Below, in pieces: positions 1 to 14,000 of a stretch of 64,000 nt of DNA. This DNA is from Cladocopium goreaui (taxonomy: Eukaryota > Sar > Dinophyceae > Suessiales > Symbiodiniaceae), in the NCBI GenBank assembly GCA_947184155.2, contig CAMXCT020002068.1, positions 322,542-386,541 of the forward strand, read 5' to 3'. Numbering within the stretch: position 1 is the stretch's first letter; each line of letters opens with the position of its first letter. Below the pieces are notes generated by a model. It was not told the DNA's origin. It made no database searches and saw only the letters and a program-made list of their open reading frames with translations. Made by a program: the position numbers and the translations under genes.

Positions 1-719
1 ATTTATGTAAATGTATAGTCCTTTTGTATGTCTATGTCGAGTCTATGTGTGAATATAATTCATGTGTGTAATTATATGTGTATACGCAGAATTGTGCAAA
101 CAATGTCAGGAGCCTTGATGTCCGATCACTCCCACTATCGGCAAAGTCCAGTGGTAGTCCAAGGGGGTGTGTCGACAGTGGCCAATGAACATGGCTCCGC
201 TCTCAATGCGTACTGTATGCATTCGAAAAAGTTCAGAGACGCTGGCCAAAGATATGACTCATACTTGAGATCACCTTGCCCAGCATGGAAACAGAACACC
301 CACGGCTTTCCAGCCCAACCTTCCCAACTTTGGGGGACCTGATACCCCCTCTATTGAAAAATCCAACCTTGTCCAGGCCGCCATTCCAGAAGGATTCATA
401 GGCCACTTCCAACCTTCAGAGCATTGTTTGAGTCGAGTTGGATGCAACTGGGCACTTGTTGCCACGACTTAAAAAGCAAACAGGTTGGGGATCCGTTTGC
501 ACAGTTTAAACCTTACAGTGATGTGAAGCAAGCGATGCAAGTGGTTGTCCATACCTATTTCAAACAACGAAAAGAAAACGAGACTTCACAAATGTAGAAA
601 CATATAAAATATCATAACATCATTAAACATTGAATACCGAAGTTCTTGAGGTTCCGCTTAAAACAGCCCGTTCAGAAGTTGTGTCCCAGGCTTGAAACCA
701 CTCATCCGGTGGCAAGACG

Positions 720-2036
720 CAGGATTCGCTGGTGCGGATCCATGGCTTGAGCTTCTGCTTCTGCGATGCCAAACATCTTGTTGTCAAAGCCCTGGGGACC
801 CGCTGGGTCGGGTGCTGCCCAAGCGGGACCGAAGGATAAGAGTGCTGGGAAATCCACATTTTAGAGAGCCAAAGATGTTTCGCTGCAGATACTTCAAGTC
901 AGAAGGTTCTGTAAAAGGCTCTTGTAAATGTCTTCTTTGACCTGCATATCAACGACATCTTCCAGCCTCCAGGCCAAAGATGAAGCCGCCGAAGCGTGCG
1001 TACCTGGGATGGTCTGAGATGGCCCCATGTTTGAAGATTGACCGTTTATTGCCCCAGTGTACTTTGGCGGTCTCAAACTTTGGGTGACCTACCAAAGTCT
1101 TGGTGTCAGAATGGGGGTCCCTTGTCCTCACCAAATCCCAAAAAACATCGTATTTTGCGGTTTCTGGCTTGGAAGTTACAGGCCCATGTGCAGTACCGTA
1201 TGTACCCATAGATCCCATCATGGAGCCCAGCGGCATCTTTCCAGGCGCTGAGGTGTCAGGGTCGTAGTAGAGCTCGTTGTCCCAACGCTCGATGGGCACG
1301 GGAGTGATCATATCAAGGCCAGCGCAAATCATGGCCCAATACCTGGCGCGTATCACTGAACATGCCAGGACTGTGCCATGGGTCATGCCACACCTACGAC
1401 TCAATGGAGTCAATGGATTGCTTTCTGCGATTTTCTACATGAAATCATGGCTATTATCCTCGAAAAATAGAGGGTTGCTCCAAATGTTGCCTTGCGAATT
1501 CCTTGCGATAAGTATCCAATCCACCACTAATGCTGGCATAGCCATCCCGAATATGGGTACGTGAAAGCATGTGAAACCGCAGTTCTGACCATGGCGCATA
1601 TTATGGCATCAACCCCAAGTCAGGGGATGGGTGTGGGATATCCCATGGAGATGCATCCTTACTGTAGTTCACGTGGGACCTACAGTAGCAACCACATCAT
1701 CTCGCAACCAAATGTTCCCAGTACATACAGAAATATATACCCTCTAGTTATTTAACATAGCCATGGAAAATGGCCCTTAAAAATAGATGGTTTACCTATT
1801 AAATAGCATGGGGGTTTTCTATAGCTACGTTAAATAACCAGAGGGTACTTCAAATAGCTTCAAATTTTCCAGTTGAGCCTCCCAAATCTCCCAAGCAAAC
1901 CCTAGCGGCTTCCTGCGGCCCACCGTGCCCAACGTCGTGCCAAGGTTCTCATTCGATCCGTTCCCATGACATCCTGGGAATCGCGCAGCCATGCCGATGG
2001 TCGCCATTGGCTCGTTGGCATTCAGATCCCTCACAC
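720..2036 (-). CDS. module C ketosynthase (KS), N-terminal part
   Basis: Exons: 1949-2036 ([20 protein letters not shown] start), 1235-1342 ([20 protein letters not shown] then [11 protein letters not shown]), 967-1003 ([13 protein letters not shown]) and 720-791 ([20 protein letters not shown] then QRIL). They align with the same exons of KS-B, including splice positions; K-M is split by a GC donor and an AG|G acceptor. Downstream of DPHQRIL the next likely segment (WFQAWDTTSERAVLSG, about 640-712) is in another frame with no intron-sized gap, so this KS may carry a frameshift here. The Cys active-site exon would lie below about 250 or outside the window. Confidence 0.85.
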
Positions 2037-5000
2037 CTGCAAAAAGGTCGGAGTTGAAACAGGGAGGGGCCACGGGGCCGCGATCTCAAATTGGTTTGTA
2101 ATAGGGTAAAGTACCTAAAGTACCCCCCAGAAACATTTAGAAAAGTGATCTACCACTGTTCTAATAGGCGTCTACTTTTCTATCTTTTCTAGGTTGCTCC
2201 ACCTGTAAATCAACGGGTGAATCACAATTGTCCTATTGAAATTTTAGAAATGGCCATTTGGAGGGCATACCCCAATTCAGACACAACCATACGTATATAT
2301 ATCCGCCGACCCCGGCAGACGCAAGGGGGAGCGCGCCAGGGAATAAGACATGTTCCACCGACCCGGCCAGACGCAAAAGGGGGAGCGTTTTCCCATCCTG
2401 GGGCTGTCTGTCGAACAGGCAGCAGCAGTAGCAGCAGCAGCAGCAGGAACAGCAGCCATCACCAGCAGCACCAGCAGCAGCACCAGGGAATCCGCCAGCT
2501 GCGCAAGGGGGAGCGCGCTCTTCTGTCAGCAGCAACACCAGTCCTCTCACGTTTCCTCTCAATTTTAGTAGGGTTTGCTTTAGAGGCTCGTTGATTGTAG
2601 CAGCAGCAGCAGCAGCAGCAATCAACCAGCAGTTTCCCTGCCGGGAGGTGATTTTTTCGAAGCTGTTTTACTGCTAGCAGCCGCAGGCAACAGAATCTGT
2701 CGAAAAATGCTGTTTTTCTAGGATTTCAGACGACACGTTAGGCACTTTTTTGGCGTGGTTTTGGAACTAGCTCGTCCTTCAGAGGCATGGTGTTTTCCCC
2801 CCCGGGAGGTGATATTTTCGAAGCTGTTTTACTGCTAGCAGCCGCAGGCAACAGAATCTGTCGAAAAATGCTGTTTTTCTAAGATTTCAGACGACACGTT
2901 AGGCAGTTTTTTGGCGTGGTTTTGGAACTAGGTCGTCCTTCAGAGGCATGGTGTTTTCCCTGCCGGGAGGTGATTTTTTCGAAGCTGTTTTACTGCTAGC
3001 AGCCGCAGGCAACAGAATCTGTCGAAAAATGCTGTTTTCCTTGGATTTCAGACGACACGTTAGGGAGTTCTTGGGCGTGGTTTCGGAACTAGCTCGTCCT
3101 TCAGAGGCATGGTGTTTCCCTGCCGGGAGGTGATTTTTTCGAAGCTGTTTTACTGCTAGCAGCCGCAGGCAACAGAATCTGTCGAAAAATGCTGTTTTTC
3201 TACGATTTCAGACGACACGTTAGGCAGTCTTTTGGCGTGGTTTTGGAACTAGCTCGTCCTTCAGAGGCATGGTGTTTCCCTGCCGGGAGGTGATTTTTTC
3301 GAAGCTGTTTTACTGCTAGCAGCCGCAGGCAACAGAATCTGTCGAAAAACGCTGTTTTTCTAAGATTTCAGACGACACGTTAGGGAGTTTTTTGGCGTGG
3401 TTTTGGAACTAGCTCGTCCTTCAGAGGCATGGTGTTCCCCCCCGGGAGGTGATTTTTTCGAAGCTGTTTTACTGCTAGCAGCCACAGGCAACAGAATCTG
3501 TCGAAAAATGTTGTTTTCCTTGGATTTCAGACGACACGTTAGGGAGTTTTTTGGCGTGGTTTTGGAACTAGCTCGTCCTTCAGAGGCATGGTGTTTTCCC
3601 TGCCGGGAGGTGATTTTTTCGAAGCTGTTTTACTGCTAGCAGCCGCAGGCAACAGAATCTGTCGAAAAATGCTGTTTTCCTTGGATTTCAGGCGACACGT
3701 TAGGGAGTTTTTTGGCGTGGTTTTGGAACTAGCTCGTCCTTCAGAGGCATGGTGTTTTCCCTGCCGGGAGGTGATATTTTCGAAGCTGTTTTACTGCTAG
3801 CAGCCGCAGGCAACAGAATCTGTCGAAAAATGCTGTTTTTCTAGGATTTCAGACGACACGTTAGGCAGTCTTTTGGCGTGGTTTTGGAACTAGCTCGTCC
3901 TTCAGAGGCATGGTGTTTCCCCCCTCGGGAAGTCAATGAACATTTAAAATGATCTAAAATGTCCTGAATGCCTTCAATGTCCTGGATGCCAGGGACATAT
4001 CACCTTTTTCTGGGATGGTCAATCGATATAAAATAAAAACGCCCTGGATGCAAGGGACAAAACATAACACGGAAGATTGCACTAGTGCCCATACCTATCT
4101 GACCTAGAAAGCTGTTCCACACTGGTCCTTTTTCCGGGGTCGGCGGCAGGGGCGGCAGCCCTTAATATATATATATACCATCCTCTGGTTATTTAACATA
4201 GCCATGGTATAGATGGCCCATAAAAATAGATGATGTTCCCAGCTATAAACCTCCATTTATGGTTGGGATTTTCCATGGCTATGTTAGTCATAACCAGATG
4301 GTATATGGGTTAGAATGCCCCTAGAGCTTTTCCCTGAAAGGGATGACCACAATGATATGTAGCTGCAGCGAAAAAAACCATGGTGTATGTGTCCATTCTC
4401 CATTTTCCATGGCAATAGTCCGTCTTCGGTAGCAAACTAAAACAAAGAAAACACAACGAAACTACGAAACTAGCTGGATTTATGATTTGAAGTATTTCCC
4501 AGTCCCTAAAACCTCCATAAGGTTCCACCCCTCAGTTGCTTCCACCATGGTTCCCCCACCCACCGGAGCACCTCCCAGGACCCCTTCCGCGTCATCCTCG
4601 CCCTCGCTGAACTGGGCCACGATGAAGTCGGTCAAGTCCGCCACCGTGGGGTAGTCGAACATCACCTGGGCTGCTACTGGCTGGCCGTTGGAGAGGTGAT
4701 TTCATGTGATTTCGCCATGAATGGCCCACTTTTTTTGAATGAGTTACCAATGTACCTATTGAATTGGTGATGTTCCACTGCTGTGGGGATTTCAGGCGTT
4801 GATCATCCCACTTGGTGGTTTTTATCTCAGTTAGGATCCATGATTAGGTCGATGATAGGCCATCAGATCCCCCTACATGCCATATCATACCATCATATCT
4901 CGTTATATTCCAGTCATGAAGGGTGTAAAATCCACTTGTCAACAAATCTCCCAACCTCCCATCCGTTTTTTCACCCAGACACTGTGGATGCCAAGTGGAG

Positions 5001-8000
5001 GCCATCAAAAGAGGCCTCGCATATGGAGCTGACTCACTGGGTTTCCACATGCTGGGGAAAAACTTCAGCACTCTGTAAGATTGGTGTGCCTGAAAATTGG
5101 TATGCCCAGAATATGGCCAGGGAAAATGACTGTTGAAATGATGATAAAGCATGGGAAAATATCCATGTGCGACGTGCTCTAGGCGTGTATGTGCGATGCT
5201 CCAAACTGTATTGTTTTTTCAGATACGATGGTGAAAAGCTCGTCATGTTACGGTTTGCTGTCTATACTTTGTCAACACATGTTTTGCAAATTTCATTGAC
5301 TCATCTTTGTATGACTCAAAGTCCTAGACCTACTTAGACCTACTTGTACTGTCCTAGTTCAGAACCAACTTTGAACGCCGCACCTGCACACGATTCCTGA
5401 ACTCCACAGCCGACAAGGAATCCAGCCCCATGTCCATCAATGGCACGGAGAAATCCGAGAGGTCTGGATCACCTGTCCACTGGGATCCAAATGGGCTGGA
5501 CTTTGCCTTTGAGCAGGTCAGGGTGAGTTATGACAAATTGAAAGCTCCTTGGACCACTGAAAAATACTGAAAACATCTTGTGAACTAGCAAAATCAACCA
5601 AAATCCAAAAACCTACTGTACTCATACCCGAAGAATGCTAACTGCTCAAATCCCAGAGCGGATAATTCGACCAGAGGATCCAGTGCGTTTGGAAGTGCTA
5701 AGTGCTTGGACAAAGCCCAGCAGTATTGTTGGCCAATGTTGGCCAAGATCAGAAGCTTTCAGTATTGTTAGTACTAGACCCCCATTTCTATCAGCTTCCA
5801 GCCAACAACAAGACTGTTGTACCTTCTGGCTTTTCCATGCTTTTCCCCGTTTGTTTCTCAGTTTCTCCAGCTATTTCCGCCCCGGAAACCAGGACATCTG
5901 CCCGCCTAAGACGTCGCAGAGAACGTTGATGATGGTTGAGTTCACCAAGTCCTGCGAGTCCACCGGCTGCTGCGAAGTCAACTTCTTCCGTAGGGACCTA
6001 TGTTAAACGTCAAAAAAAAGACAGAAACGAATAGCATTCTGATGTCAGAAAAGCCATGGAATATCTAACATAGATGATTTAAGTATAATACATGATGTGA
6101 ACATCATTAATAAAATTGACAACCTTTCAAGAGAAACTGCCGATCCAAAGCTAAACCAGCCATTTTTGTTCAACACTTGGTGGATTTGTTCCAGGTGCGG
6201 CAAGTCCTTGGGCACACCACCACTCATCTTGACTCCTGGCATGGCAGGTACTTTTTCTCTGCTAAGAATGGATTGTGATGTGGGATGCACCCAATGCCAT
6301 AAGCCTACCATGACTGGGGACGAGAGCTACCACCCATAAAAATGGTGATGACTTGGGGATGATTTATGGCTTTTTGGGTTTACCACATGATAGGTCAGTA
6401 TCTATCCTCTATTTCTGGCGATTCTAGGTGGCCTGGGTGGAGCGGAAATCCGAAAGATTGCTGTTCGGCAAGAACTTTGGACCCAACTGCGAGGGGTCAA
6501 AAAGCTGGTGCTTGACCGGAGATATCATACGGTTAGGGAAATGAAATCTCCGCATTGACTCCACAAAGAAAGCACGAACTGGTGGATGACTTTGGAGCTG
6601 CCCCATTTTTCCCAAATCAAGTCACCTGGTTTGACTGCAGATTCGTGACTTCATCCTCACATCTCAGCTAGTGGCACCACCCCAATCTACTGCTGGCCTG
6701 AGGATTTCTTGTGATGCTGGAAGTTCTCCAGGAAGCAAGGCACCTACCACCATCATCAAAGGTGAGATCTGGGTTACAAACTTCCGCCAGGTTGATTCAT
6801 TTGGGATGGCATGTTCAGAGAGAATCACGACGAAAGATCAGGGTTCCCCCTTTGTAGTCAAACCCACAACTTTCAGGTATTCCATCATCCATGAAATTGT
6901 TTGGGAAAAATAAGGCCCCTGAAAATTTAGGCTTCTGATGCTCCGAAACAAGGGAAAGCCAAACCAATCACCAAAAAGAACACAAGAGAAGCCTCGGAAA
7001 ATCCAAAAGTCCAAAAATCCTCATGGTGTTTTTCCCGAGAATCCTCAACCCAAATCCCAAAAAAAAATCACCAAAATCTCTCCTATCCCCCCCGCCTTGG
7101 GCTGGGCCGCCAAGAAGGCAGACCAATTGAGGCGCGCCACACCCACCAGAGCGGTGTTGGGCAGTGACAGGATGGCCGCCATAGCCTGGCCCATCAGAAA
7201 ATGGCGACCAGAATTGATGCTACCAGGCTTGTAGATTGGACCAAAATGATGCTTTGATGTTGATGTTGATGTTGATGTTGATGTTGATGTTGATGCTGCA
7301 TTGATGCTTTAGGATTTATGACAAACTCCAAAACTTGGTGGATGTTGACTCCAACAAGAGGATGAAAAACATGATTTAACCATCAGAAATTGGGAAGTCT
7401 GAAGTAAATCTGAGCAATTCTCATTCAACCCATCTTGCAACATCATCCCCAGATATCTGCTGGATTTTGCCAGATCAGCCCAGCAAACAGTTGCTGTACT
7501 TGGGCCCCCTTTCCAGCCTGCAGGCTGGCAGTGGGGTCCAAGCGCAAATATCCACCGCTCTCAGTGGTGCCAGCCCGAGCCGCCATGCCAACTTCCGCCC
7601 AGGGGCCCCATTGCACTGAGACAGCAGGGAGGCCTGGCTGTAACATGTGGAGTCACATGGCTTGAAAATGGCATAGAATCCGGGGAGAATATGGGAAATG
7701 GTAATCTTATGTAATCTGGTGTGTTGGGTATTTCCAAATCTTCTTCCATGTACAGAGGAGCTGCGTTCAGTTCACCTAGTCCCAGGATGTCTGCAGTGGG
7801 GCAAAATGGGCAAATGATCATAGACCAGAGGATTTGGGGGTCAAAACCTTACACAACATTTCTAGACAGACCCACATGGTTGAACTGCAACTGGTGTTTC
7901 AACATCGATGGAAGGCATCCTGCCAGGTTTACCCTAACGTGTCTTTGTCCACGTTCAACCCTGACACCAGGTAGCCACCTTGACCGCGGCGGTGCAACGC

Positions 8001-11000
8001 AAAGGCATCCAGGAAGGTGTTTGCAGAGCAATAGTTCGCCTGGCAGGCAAGACATACCTTGTCTTGGTCGTTCATGATGCAGACTTGTCAATTTTTTTTT
8101 TGAGCTTGGTCCACAAATGAGGGAATGCCGCAAAGTCATGCAATCTTTCATCGGAACAAATGAGGAAAACCGCCGGAGTTGGGGGGCACCCTGTTTTTAG
8201 ACAGATCCGGGTTCAAAGACAACACAACTCGCCACAAGGAGCAACCCCCCGCTCCGAGCGTACTGTGCAGGCTAAAGAGGCTCCCCAAGGCTTCTAGATC
8301 ATTCATCAGAATCAAACACCCAATCAAAATCATGGATTCCTCATCTCGTTGGTGGTTTCAACCCCTCTGAAAAGTATTATTAGTCAGTTGGGACTATTAT
8401 TCCCAATATATGGAAAAATAAAAAATGTATAAAAATGTTCCAAACCACCAACCAGGCATTGACAAATTGAACAAGTAAAATCCAAAAAGTCAATGAGCCG
8501 ATAACCATTGACCAATTAGCCAACATCTCTACCGCCCAGAAATTCACCCGTCGGGAAAAACCACCTGTCCAGGAGATCCCAGCATGGCAGCCACAGAGGA
8601 AAAGAGCGCGAACATGTTCACCTGCGCGATGTCGAAGCGTGACTTCGACAGGAATCTCGAAGAAATTCCAAATTGGATCAAAAAGAAAACGGATTCTGAA
8701 ATTCCCCAAAATAAAGATAAAGTTTGTTGAGATCAGAAAAATTAGGCATGGTCAGTGTGATAATGATGGTGGTATTTTCAGGAGACTGGTGAAGACAGTG
8801 ATGTTGGTGCTGCGGGTGGGCCTTGTTATCGCCCTCCAAGCCCAACTCCTTCAATGCATTGTGCAGGTTCCTCGGCAATCATAGACCCATCGGCGAATCC
8901 AGTGTGGAAACGCCGGGAAGATTCGATTTCTCCACTTTTGCAGAACGCCACGGTCGGGTGCCCCGGCAGTGTGCCGTCGATCTTGGGCTTCAGAACAGGC
9001 ACAAAGTGCGAAGGCTGAAGGTCCATAATGAGATGATCATCCAGGACCTCGGAAAGGACATCCAAATGTGGCTGTCTGACTTGGATAGGGGCTACCAGTG
9101 GGTAAAAATTGGTGATTTCAGGTAGCTGTTTTTTGTTGCCTCCCAAACTTCGATTACCTCAGCCATCTTCATCTTCAATGTTTAAAAGGAACGAATAGAA
9201 TAGTTGCAGGAAATTCATGGTTTTTAGCCCGCGGAAACGTTCTGTAGATACAGTATCCAGTATCACATTAAAAGCAATTTTGAGGACACAAAAATAGGCG
9301 ATGGCTCAAAAATAGGGTAGCAGGGTGGGCCTAATTTCCATATGGACTTCATGCCTCGATCCAGCAGCTGAAAATGAGCAGGGGAACAGCCACAAATTTG
9401 CTGAGTCCGAATGGCGCCGTGATCAATTTCTGCACGAGCTCAGCAAGAATGATGTGTGGGTATGGTTGGATGCTGAATACTGAAAATGCCCCAGAAATTG
9501 GGGGTGCCCCAGTGTCTCACTTAGAGGGCCACCACTGCCGAAATCTGCTTCATACTGGGCCTCCCTGGCACCGGCAGCATGCAGCAGACCCTTCAAGGGC
9601 TTCTGCGATGTCCTTGGGCGGTGCCAAAGGGTGATGTGGTCCGCTGGCAAACTTGGTATCCAAAAAGTTTCCGCAAACCAAAAGGGACAGAAAATAAAAG
9701 GAGCTGCGCAGCGTTGGAGTGGATTTTACATCCTCCCAAGAAAGACAGTACCTGCATGGAGAGCATGTAACACCTGCCCTCGTCTTTGCAGTCAAGCAGC
9801 AAATCCTTCAAGCAGTTTGTCACCGCCTGGACTCCCCAAGGTTTTGGAAGTGCATCGTTGAGGGAAAAGAATCTGACAAAATATCACAAGTCATGTCTCA
9901 AGAAATCTAACGCCTGTCACCTGCCCTCGGATTTTTTCTTCCTCGTCTTTGGGACGTACGAAAAACATCACCAGTTGATGCCAAAATTGAACCCCGACGG
10001 GAGGCACCTTAAATTATGTTCATCAGGTGATATCAAGTTGCAGCACACTCTCGCAGACATGGCAGAAATTCTCCATTTCAAGATGTCAGAAATCGAAAAA
10101 TGTGGCTGTTCCACTGCCATCTTCAATGACCAGAGGTTCAAAAATAGGCTGACCCAAAATGGAGTGACATCCCGCGTTTCTGAACAATTTCATCTTGCAT
10201 TGTTGGTTATGTCAAATTATTCCCATCATATCCACATTATTATATTCCTACTCTATCATATGATATGCCCATATATTAGTGGATGTTATATAGATATATC
10301 GTACCAGTATTGTATATTCATGATTAACAAGTGTTCTTGTTTAAATGCGGATGTCAATTGTACCATATCATGTTTAAGCATGCATATGGAAATTAACCAC
10401 TGTTACTTCTTGTTTGAATATAACCATTAGAACTTTTAACATGTATTAACCATGCTGTAATTAATGTTATTCCCATATATATTCACATTCTATCCGCATT
10501 GTATCCATCGTATCCCCATCATATCCCATTATATCCAATTTATGATTGATTTTGGAATATATATATATATGTGTGTGTTAGTGTTATAGATATATATATA
10601 ATCATATGTTAAGCATATGGCAATGAATATCATATGATTGGCCATTGGGGTTCAACCATATGGGTGTGATAAATATCAGCCAGTAATTATTGGCCATATC
10701 AAACATTCTCCTATGACCCGTGGGTCCCTGAGTATCATTATAACTACTAACCATATTATAGAACCCAATGGTTAACATATATGCTGTAATATTGTAGACC
10801 ACTAACAAATATCAACAATATGGTATTTAATATCATGCAAACCCAATTATCGATCCTATTAAACATTGTCATGCAACATCATATAACCATTGGGTATCAT
10901 TATAACTATTAAGACTAACCATATTAATCCACTTAACCCAAATAATTATCATATATATATACAATTATTAACCTCTGTAACTATAATTATTAACCATACC

Positions 11001-14000
11001 ATATGGCAATTTAGTTATATCATATTAACCCAATGATTAACCATTGGGGTTATACAACCCATTGAACAACCCCAAGTCGTTCCCGTCGTCCCGCCTCTGG
11101 CACTGCGCTGTCGCACGCCTTCAGCGACACGGCAGCCTTCGTCTGCGTCAAGCGTTCGTAGGTAGCCAAGGACGCGGGGTCCTAGCGCGGCGCGGTGTCA
11201 CTGGATGAGTTCAAGGGAGTATTGAACTACGATTTCTACAAGAGATAGGAAAACCACGATTTTTACCCGAAATAGGGATTTCCTGCAGATTTGTCGATAA
11301 ACCAATTCTCAAAGTGTCACAGACAATTTCAATTGCCTTTGTTTAAGTCTGTTTGATGGTTTGATGTATGTGGTGTGGCTCCATCGTGCAAGAACTTGCA
11401 TGGTTCAAATCGGAGTACATTCAAATATATGTCGGCGGTTTCCTCAACTCCCTCGTATCATCTTGACCCAGTCGCAGAGATCAGAAAGGCAGCCACAAAC
11501 AGAAACCCACCCCAAAAGAACCCACCCAACCCTCTTCAGATAGGCAAAAAAAACCGCCTCCAGTTTTTCACTCTCTCACCATCCAGTTGTGGCCTTTACC
11601 AGTTACAACTGGCTAATGATATATTATATAACCTTAGTCACAGGAGTTCTAATCCCATTTAAGGCCCATTTGTAAGGGCCATTTATATGTGGTCTTTCCC
11701 CCACTCTCCTCCCACCGCAGCCCCCACGAAACGCTCCTGTGCCACCTTGCCACTGCGCGAAATGAGCCCCAGATGCGTGGCACCTCTCTCCGCGAAGAAG
11801 GCCGCGAAGAGCAGCCCCAGCCCGGCCGTGCCGCCGGTGACGCCGTAGCTGCCATCCTCCAAACCTGGGAATAGGAAAATGGTGGGAAAATGGTGGGAAA
11901 ATGATGGGAAATGGATGGAAATGTCCTGGATTCTATATGGAAAATGGGTGGAGAGATAGTTTTACCATGTTTTACCTCTGAGAACTGGGATGCGATATGG
12001 GAGATACGAGGCAAATATACCATTCAAATGTCCTTCTCTTTGGGGACGAGAAATTGCGGGATTTTTCACCTTGGATTACCGGAGGGTAAATGGTTGGGAA
12101 GTGGGATCTTTCGGCACGAAGGTGTACGAGGATATACCGCAGTTGCGTTTTCGTGGATCCCAAATGCAGCGTAGCTGATGCTGTGCTAAACAGGCCCATG
12201 AAAAATGCAGAGGTGCGGCACGAGATGCACTTAGGATGGTGTGATGAATCTGAAAAATCATAGCTGCCCGGCATTCAATGCTGTGTATACGCATCATTTC
12301 GCGCTGTTCTGCACAATTCCGTGCCAGCACTTGCTGTTTTGTAGACCGTTGCAGCACCCTTCCCCACTCGAAACTGACCAAGAATACAATACGATACGAT
12401 ACGATATGATATCACTCTAAACATTTTCTTTCCAGAACGGGCACCAAAAGATGGCTATCCCAACTTCCCCAGATATCGCACCACCAAATCCTGGTGTAAT
12501 TTTTCCGAGGAGCTGTAGCTCTCAAGATCCACCTCTTGGAATTTGCTGGTCGTCTCTTCCAGTCGCGAAACCAACAAGTTTTTGCTCAGCAAAAGCTCCG
12601 GTTCCACTTCCTGGGATGGTGTTGAGCTTTGACTTCTGTCCTTGTTCAGGACGCCCATCCGAGGATATCTGATCAAAAAAAACATGTGGAGTATGCATGC
12701 GTGTGCGGAGAATCAGAGCGGAGAGTGCAAACAACACTGGATGCTACATTTCAACCGTTTAGACTAGACTAGACAGAGAAGAAATAAACCAATGCATGAC
12801 TGCATGCTTTGGTTGCTTTTCAAATACAATTCCCGGAATGTAGGTGCGTGGTTGTAAGTTATTTCATTTGCAGGTCGTCTCTGACCACAACCTGACATCA
12901 CTCTTCTTTTTTGCTGTTTCCACTCAATAGATCAAAGTTGTGAATACTGTACGTATCTAGCTGCACTACCTGCATGTTCCAGCTGTTCCAAACCAGTAAC
13001 CGGTAACTTTGAAGGAAATTTTGCCCCCTACGTGAACCATGCCTTCGGGCCATATGCACATGCCTGCAAATTCCTGTCGAAGCAGACACCACCTGGGAGT
13101 CTTTAGAATATTTTACAATACTATTCGGGTATCACTTATCACCATCATCAACAAATGTTAACCATCACTATATAACCATCATTAACCATATTCAAACATT
13201 ATTAACCATATTTGACCATATTTGACCATTATTTACCATTTTTAACCACCATTAAGCATGAATAACCTTGGTTATATTGAAATCCTGCAGCCAACAATGG
13301 TCCAACCTGTCAGCTGAAGGATTAAACTCTCCAGCTTCGATCGCCCAGCGTCCACTGCATCCTTCCCGCTGCGGCGGGTCTTCAGCGAATGCAGCCTGCC
13401 AAACTGTTCATGAGGCCCCTGGACTCGTGGACTAGTGGACTGATATATGTTACAACTCGGAATCATCGTTGATATAGATAAATACACTAGATCTATAGCT
13501 ATTGAGAGATATTGAGAGTCATATGCCATTTTGGGGACACACCCAAATGCAGGTCAAGCTCGTGTCATCCCCAGGGTCTGAATTCCTTTACCCACGTTGC
13601 AGACCTGGACAGTATGTAAATACAATCTACAAGGCCGCCTAAAAGTGGGGGAATACCCCCCAAAATTGCAGGAAATTAATGAGAAGATCGTGATTCAATC
13701 CAGATTTTGGGAGGCCCTACCATGGTATCCCCCAGTTTGAGATCCTCGAAAGACTTCCAGCTCCAGCCAGGGCCCGAAGTCTCACCTCTTCAGCACCTCT
13801 GCAGCCGGGGCGTCCTTAGGCATGTCACTTCCCAGGTCCACGCAGCCGCAAACCGCATTGGGCACCTGTCGTTCAAGGCTAAGGCTAAGATGGCCTTGCA
13901 CCAGAAATCGTTGGCGCCCCAAAATCCCAAGTGGTTTTTGAAAACCGTGAAATTTTGCCATTGAATTGCGCGATAAATTGGGGTCCCATCGCCCGTTTTG

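Noticed and set aside
271..465. Minus-strand open frame of 64 residues as a KS-C exon
   Set aside because: No KS motif could be aligned to it in any frame.
967..1003. Frameshift inside KS-C at GGFIFGLE
   Set aside because: A GC donor after GAG (967) followed by the AG|G acceptor at 791 gives [16 protein letters not shown], which aligns with KS-B without any shift.
2948..3800. Plus-strand frames of about 60-80 residues repeated along the window
   Set aside because: They are repeats of the 160-bp tandem unit, broken by stops at each unit border.
2637..3930. CRISPR array
   Set aside because: Repeats are contiguous 160-bp units without spacers, in a eukaryotic intron.
9423..10430. Plus-strand open frame of 214 residues ending in an AT-rich stretch
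   Set aside because: Overlaps KR-B exons read on the minus strand; AT-rich, with no homology.
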